Shown here: piece after piece, positions 59,827-64,000 of the stretch
Layout: each line of letters starts with the position of its first letter
Numbering within the stretch: position 1 is the stretch's first letter
DNA from: JADKFD01 sp050250665
GTDB lineage: Bacteria > Pseudomonadota > Gammaproteobacteria > Xanthomonadales > SZUA-5
Direction of reading: 5' to 3'
Length of the DNA stretch: 64,000 bases
Assembly (NCBI GenBank): GCA_050250665.1
Contig: JBFWOF010000012.1
Coordinates: 1 to 64,000 of the forward strand
Notes under the pieces: generated by a model
The model's database searches: none
What the model saw: the letters and a program-made list of their open reading frames with translations, nothing else
What the model was told of the DNA's origin: nothing
Program-made: the position numbers and the translations under genes

Positions 59827-62277
59827 ATGGCTGAACACGAAAAACCAAAGACCTTCTACACGACTTATGCCAGCGGCATGGGCTTTGGATCTGGGCAAAC
59901 CGGCCATGAGGTCAAACTATCGTTCGGCTCGCAGCCGGTCGACAACGGGAATCCGGCGAACAACCCGATAGCCCAGAACGAATCCACAGAGTCGCTCTAC
60001 ACTAGGGCGACCGAGTTCCTGAACGATGGCCAGTGGGAATCCGCCGTCCGGTGCCTTCGAAAAGTCCTGGCTGTCGAGCCGGATTACCCGGAAGCCCACA
60101 GCAAGCTGGGTATGGCCCAAAAAGGACTGGGCGACGTCGCCGCGGCGATCAGCTGCTTCCGAAAGGCTCTGGAACTGAAGCCCGATCTGGTGGAGGCCCA
60201 TTACAAGCTGGGGACGATTTTCCAGGCTCAGGGGCAAGTCGATGCAGCCGTGCGTTGTTTCCAGGATGCTGTCAAGTTCCAGCCCGATCACGGCGATGCC
60301 CATTACAATCTGGGCGCGGCATTTCAGGCGAATGGACAACTGAACGAAGCCGAGAAGCACTATCGGGCAGCCATCAACTGCAACGAGCGTGACGCCGATG
60401 CGCACAACAACCTCGGGATGGTCCATGCCGCCCAGGACCAGCATGAAGCGGCCGCCGCCAGCTTCAGCCGCGCTCTCGAACTGCAGCCTGATGACCTCAA
60501 CGCCCTCAATAACCTCGGGGCCGCACTGCTCAAACTGGATCGCCCGCAGGAATCGGCGCAATGGTGCCGGCGAGCGCTGACCCTGCAACCCGACTGCGTT
60601 GCCGCCCTCATCAACATGGGCACGGTCTGCCTCAGGCTGAACGAACTGGATCAGGCCATAGCGCACTACCAGCGGGCCCTGTCGCTCGAACCGGACAACG
60701 CCGATATCGACGCCTACCTGGGCCTCGGTCGCGCCTTGACAAACAAACAGGAATTCGAGCCGGCCCGGAACAGCTATCGCAAGGCCCTGGTCTTGCAGCA
60801 AGACTGCGATCGCGCCTATGCCGGGCTCGGCGATATCGCCGTGGGCGAAGTGGATTATGAAGCCGCCGCCGAGCACTACCAGAAGGCGCTGGCCCTGAAG
60901 CCGGATTCAGTCGATTATCAATTCAGGCTGATCTGCGCCCGCAGGTACCTGTGTCTCTGGGATGACCCCGGCGTACTCGACGCGATGCTGCGGCAGGTAC
61001 ACGAACTCGACATCAACCCCTGGCTGTTGCTGGCGCTCACCGACTCTGCCAGTGCGCAGTTGCGCTGTGCCGAAAAGCATGCCGAGAGTTTGCGGGTAGC
61101 CAAACAGGATTTCCCGGCGACGGAAACGAACCGGGAGCCGCGCAAGATCCGGATAGCCTATGTTTCGGCAGACTTCAGAAATCACCCGGTGGCTTTGCTG
61201 CTGGCCGGTGTACTTGAGAAACATGACAAACAGAGATTCGAGATCATTGCGTTGTCACTGCGGGCGCCAGACGGCAGCAAGCTGGGGCGACGTGTCCGCG
61301 ACGCCGTGGATCGCTACGTGGACGTGTCGGCAATGACTGACCACGAGATCGTCCGCTTGATGCGAGAGCTGCGGGTGGATATTGCGGTTGACCTCATGGG
61401 CTGCACCAAGGGCGGGCGAATGGCCGTCTTCTGTTCTCGCGCGGCACCGATCCAGGTAAATTTCCTCGGATTTGCGGGCACCCTGGGCAGCGACAGTTAC
61501 GATTACATCGTGGCCGACAAGCGAGTGATCCCGGACCGCTACCAGCAATACTATTCGGAACGCATCGCCTGTCTTCCAGACACCTTCCTGCCCACGGACG
61601 ATCAAATCGTAGCGGCAGGCCCAGCGCCCACGCGCGCGCAACATGGCTTGCCCGAAGCCGGTTTTGTCTTTTGCAGCTTCAACAACGACTACAAGTTCAA
61701 CCCATCCATCTTCGATATCTGGATGCGATTGCTGAAGGAGGTCGAGAACAGCTTGCTGTGGCTACCTCGTGGCCGTTCCAGCGCCCATGTAAATTTGAGC
61801 AGGGAAGCGGCGGCTCGCGGGGTTTCGCCGGCGCGAGTGATCTTTGCCCCTTTCACCGACACCCACGCCGAACATCTGGCGCGCCTCAGACTGGCGGATC
61901 TGTTTCTGGATACGCTTCCATACAACGCTCACACGACGGCGGTCGATGCGCTGTCAGCTGGCTTACCGCTGCTGACCTGCATGGGCGAGGCCTTCGCGGC
62001 ACGCGTTGCCGGGAGCCTGCTCCATGCCGTGGGAATGCCGGAACTCATCACCACGAGTCTGCGCGACTATGAAGAACAGGCACTGTTGCTGGCCAGACAG
62101 CCCGAGCTGCTGGCGACTTTGCGGAACAAACTTCAGATCAATCTGAAATCCAGGCCACTGTTCAACAGCGAGCGCTACACACGGCATCTTGAGGCCGCCT
62201 ACACGAACATGCACCAGCGGCGGCTTCGAGGCGAAGCGCCTGCCAGTTTCGAGGTCACACCGCCTACAGCAGCTTGA
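59827..62277 (+). CDS. TPR-containing O-GlcNAc-transferase-like (GT41) protein
   Basis: An 816-residue cytosolic protein. After a ~55-residue Gly/Ser-rich N-terminus come nine or ten TPRs (residues about 56-370; AHYKLGTIFQAQGQVDAAVRCFQDAV, AHNNLGMVHAAQDQHEAAAASF and others). A GT41 catalytic region occupies about 430-790. The catalytic-site His453 is in ADFRNHPVALL. The Lys of the nucleotide site is K623 in SFNNDYKFNPSIF. The motif PYNAHTTAVDALSAGLPLLT matches the conserved 'NGHTT..D.L..G.P..T'. It probably glycosylates proteins from UDP-GlcNAc or another UDP-sugar. Its 3' end overlaps the next convergent gene by 14 bases. The acceptor is unknown. Confidence 0.9.
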   Translation: MAEHEKPKTFYTTYASGMGFGSGQTGHEVKLSFGSQPVDNGNPANNPIAQNESTESLYTRATEFLNDGQWESAVRCLRKVLAVEPDYPEAHSKLGMAQKGLGDVAAAISCFRKALELKPDLVEAHYKLGTIFQAQGQVDAAVRCFQDAVKFQPDHGDAHYNLGAAFQANGQLNEAEKHYRAAINCNERDADAHNNLGMVHAAQDQHEAAAASFSRALELQPDDLNALNNLGAALLKLDRPQESAQWCRRALTLQPDCVAALINMGTVCLRLNELDQAIAHYQRALSLEPDNADIDAYLGLGRALTNKQEFEPARNSYRKALVLQQDCDRAYAGLGDIAVGEVDYEAAAEHYQKALALKPDSVDYQFRLICARRYLCLWDDPGVLDAMLRQVHELDINPWLLLALTDSASAQLRCAEKHAESLRVAKQDFPATETNREPRKIRIAYVSADFRNHPVALLLAGVLEKHDKQRFEIIALSLRAPDGSKLGRRVRDAVDRYVDVSAMTDHEIVRLMRELRVDIAVDLMGCTKGGRMAVFCSRAAPIQVNFLGFAGTLGSDSYDYIVADKRVIPDRYQQYYSERIACLPDTFLPTDDQIVAAGPAPTRAQHGLPEAGFVFCSFNNDYKFNPSIFDIWMRLLKEVENSLLWLPRGRSSAHVNLSREAAARGVSPARVIFAPFTDTHAEHLARLRLADLFLDTLPYNAHTTAVDALSAGLPLLTCMGEAFAARVAGSLLHAVGMPELITTSLRDYEEQALLLARQPELLATLRNKLQINLKSRPLFNSERYTRHLEAAYTNMHQRRLRGEAPASFEVTPPTAA

Positions 62278-62557
62278 CCAGCCAGAGCGTGATCCGGTCG
62301 ATATAGTCATCGGGAAATCCCGCCTCTTTCAGCGCCCACTTGAACTGATTGACCAGTTGAGCGCGCTTGTAGACGTTGAGCTTCTCGACCTTCCGGAATT
62401 CGACAGTCTTCTTGGCGACCGCATCCAGCGTCCTGTTGGTCTTGCGCGCGAACTTCTTCTCGTCATTTCTTTCGGCTGACGGAATATGTTCGATGAAATA
62501 TTCCGCCAGGGATTTTCCGAAGTCCTTGGCTTTGCGCGCATCCAACCAGTCGAACAT
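62264..62557 (-). CDS. Small helical protein of unknown function
   Basis: A 97-residue basic protein starting MFDWLDARKAKDFGKSLAEYF. It is helical throughout, with DEKKFARKTNRTLDAVAKKTVEF and LNVYKRAQLVNQFKWALKEAGFPDDYIDRITLWL. The ATG at 62557 is preferred over one 33 bases upstream because the pattern of conserved-looking hydrophobic residues begins there and AGGAACGGAGC precedes it. It converges on the glycosyltransferase gene (14-base overlap). No family is recognised. The 231 bases to thiC show no gene. Confidence 0.6.
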   Translation of the reverse strand: MFDWLDARKAKDFGKSLAEYFIEHIPSAERNDEKKFARKTNRTLDAVAKKTVEFRKVEKLNVYKRAQLVNQFKWALKEAGFPDDYIDRITLWLVKLL

Positions 62558-62788
62558 GCTCCGTTCCTCAGTTTCTGATTCTTGAGTCAAATCAATCGTA
62601 CCGGTGCTCAGCCAGAAAGCGCGCAGAGATTCTCGCCCTCAGCCTGCGTCCGAAGCTGAAACCGGCCACTTGCAGCCATCGCGACGGGGCTCGCGATCCC
62701 AACTTCGGAAAGCGCGTGAACGTGATCATCATACAGGCGCCCGAGGAAGCCCAGGCTTACTGCCCGGACCCCGAACTCCAGCACAGGG

Positions 62789-64000
62789 TCATTTAGGCCG
62801 ATAGATCTCCAGCCCGGCCTCGCGGAACTCCGCTGCCTTCTCGGCCATGCCCTGTTCCAGCGCGGCGGCTTCGTCGGCCACACCTTTCTGGGCGGCGTAG
62901 TCGCGTACGTCCTGGGTGATCTTCATCGAGCAGAAATGCGGACCGCACATCGAGCAGAAGTGGGCGACCTTGTGGGCTTCCTTGGGCAGGGTCTCGTCAT
63001 GGAATTCCTTGGCCTTCTCCGGGTCGAGACCGAGGTTGAACTGGTCTTCCCAGCGGAATTCGAAGCGCGCCTTGCTCAGCGCGTTGTCGCGCACCTGGGC
63101 GGCCGGATGGCCCTTGGCCAGATCGGCGGCGTGGGCGGCGATCTTGTAGGTGACGATGCCGTCGCGCACATCGTGCTTGTTGGGCAGTCCGAGGTGCTCC
63201 TTGGGGGTCACGTAGCAGAGCATGGCGGTGCCGTACCAGCCGATCATGGCCGCGCCGATGGCGCTGGTGATGTGGTCGTAGCCGGGGGCGATGTCGGTGG
63301 TCAGCGGTCCAAGGGTATAGAAGGGCGCCTCGCCGCACTCGCGCAGCTGCTTGTCCATGTTTTCCTTGATCAGATGCATGGGCACATGACCCGGGCCCTC
63401 GATCATGGTCTGGACATCGTGTTTCCAGGCAATCTGGGTCAGCTCACCCAGGGTCTCCAGCTCGCCGAACTGGGCAGCGTCGTTGGCGTCGGCAATCGAG
63501 CCCGGGCGCAGGCCATCCCCCAGCGAGAAGGACACATCGTAGGCCTTCATGATTTCGCAGATTTCTTCGAAGCGCTCGTAGAGGAAGCTCTCCTTGTGAT
63601 GCGCCAGGCACCACTTGGCCATGATCGAGCCGCCGCGACTGACGATGCCGGTGACGCGCCTGGCGGTCAGCGGGATGTACTTCAGGCGCACGCCGGCATG
63701 GATGGTGAAGTAGCTCACGCCCTGCTCGGCCTGTTCGATCAGGGTGTCGCGGAAGATCTCCCAGGTCAGTTCCTCGGCCTTGCCGTTGACCTTCTCCAGC
63801 GCCTGGTAGATCGGCACCGTACCGATCGGCACCGGCGAGTTGCGGATGATCCACTCGCGGGTTTCGTGGATGTGCTTGCCGGTGGACAGATCCATCACGG
63901 TATCGGCACCCCAGCGGATCGACCACACCATTTTCTCGACTTCTTCGGCGATGGAGCTACTCACCGCCGAGTTGCCGATATTGGAGTTGATCTTCACCAG
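62789..64000 (-). CDS. thiC: Phosphomethylpyrimidine synthase ThiC (3' part)
   Basis: The last 403 codons of thiC; the 5' part lies beyond the window. Conserved blocks include INSNIGNSAVSSSIAEEVEK, MDLSTGKHIHETREWIIRNSPVPIGTVPIYQALEK, MIEGPGHVPMHLIKENM, GPLTTDIAPGYDHITSAIGAA and the Cys motif CSMCGPHFC, which binds the [4Fe-4S] cluster (CX2CX4C). It converts aminoimidazole ribotide to the pyrimidine precursor of thiamine by radical SAM chemistry. A GTG at the very edge of the window is internal, not a start. Any TPP riboswitch would be upstream of the window. Confidence 0.98.
   Translation of the reverse strand: MVKINSNIGNSAVSSSIAEEVEKMVWSIRWGADTVMDLSTGKHIHETREWIIRNSPVPIGTVPIYQALEKVNGKAEELTWEIFRDTLIEQAEQGVSYFTIHAGVRLKYIPLTARRVTGIVSRGGSIMAKWCLAHHKESFLYERFEEICEIMKAYDVSFSLGDGLRPGSIADANDAAQFGELETLGELTQIAWKHDVQTMIEGPGHVPMHLIKENMDKQLRECGEAPFYTLGPLTTDIAPGYDHITSAIGAAMIGWYGTAMLCYVTPKEHLGLPNKHDVRDGIVTYKIAAHAADLAKGHPAAQVRDNALSKARFEFRWEDQFNLGLDPEKAKEFHDETLPKEAHKVAHFCSMCGPHFCSMKITQDVRDYAAQKGVADEAAALEQGMAEKAAEFREAGLEIYRPK

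Noticed and set aside
63900..64000. GTG at the end of the window considered as the start of thiC
   Set aside because: It lies inside a conserved block (LVKINSNIGNSA). About 200 N-terminal residues of ThiC are missing, so the gene continues beyond the window.

Overview
The window is high-GC gammaproteobacterial DNA and most resembles Lysobacterales (Xanthomonadales; Rhodanobacteraceae-like or close relatives). This placement is an inference from several features: an L2-like class A beta-lactamase with a twin-arginine leader, an S46 dipeptidyl-peptidase, a stand-alone MurD that resembles xanthomonad MurD2, many TonB-C and secreted repeat proteins, and dense REP-type palindromes. No rRNA gene or phage structural gene is present. 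One tRNA gene is present, tRNA-Ser(UGA). The contig contains a 10-N scaffold gap at 26999-27008.

Layout. 1-7.2 kb is accessory: two small envelope genes, then a lower-GC pair (a four-helix membrane protein and a NACHT NTPase). The pair is bracketed by two copies of a block carrying 155-160 bp palindromic tandem units, and an exported protein with a C-terminal sorting-type tail follows. 7.6-25 kb is mostly core: peroxiredoxin, an SBBP-repeat secreted protein, divergent ssb and ispB, TonB-C proteins, a diguanylate cyclase, a fused E1 alpha/beta dehydrogenase, an FG-GAP secreted protein, ruvA, an SLC13/RCK transporter and a pseudouridine synthase. 26.1-27.4 kb is a repeat field: a 7-bp microsatellite, 104-bp units, and a tandem array of 5' tRNA-Ser halves that ends in the intact tRNA. 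27.5-42.9 kb holds scattered metabolic and envelope genes, including the beta-lactamase, the S46 peptidase, a pseudouridine-catabolism pair (psuK-psuG) with a transporter, and a zinc peptidase.

43.3-46.7 kb carries the most unusual unit. Two overlapping genes encode an HTH protein with an apparently dead AAA-like domain, and a membrane protein with a pilin-like periplasmic domain joined to an active STAND-type ATPase. 47.7-51.2 kb is an ergothioneine locus: egtB-egtD, with a divergent class-V PLP enzyme that could be the C-S lyase. 51.6-54.3 kb is a hydrolase, LytS-like kinase and LytTR regulator operon. 54.7-64 kb contains a secreted protein, a MurD-cytochrome b561 pair, two paralogous coiled-coil/zinc-ribbon proteins, a TPR O-GlcNAc-transferase-like enzyme and the 3' part of thiC.

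Intergenic DNA is dominated by several families of palindromic repeats. Long open frames inside these arrays, or antisense to high-GC genes, were treated as artefacts.
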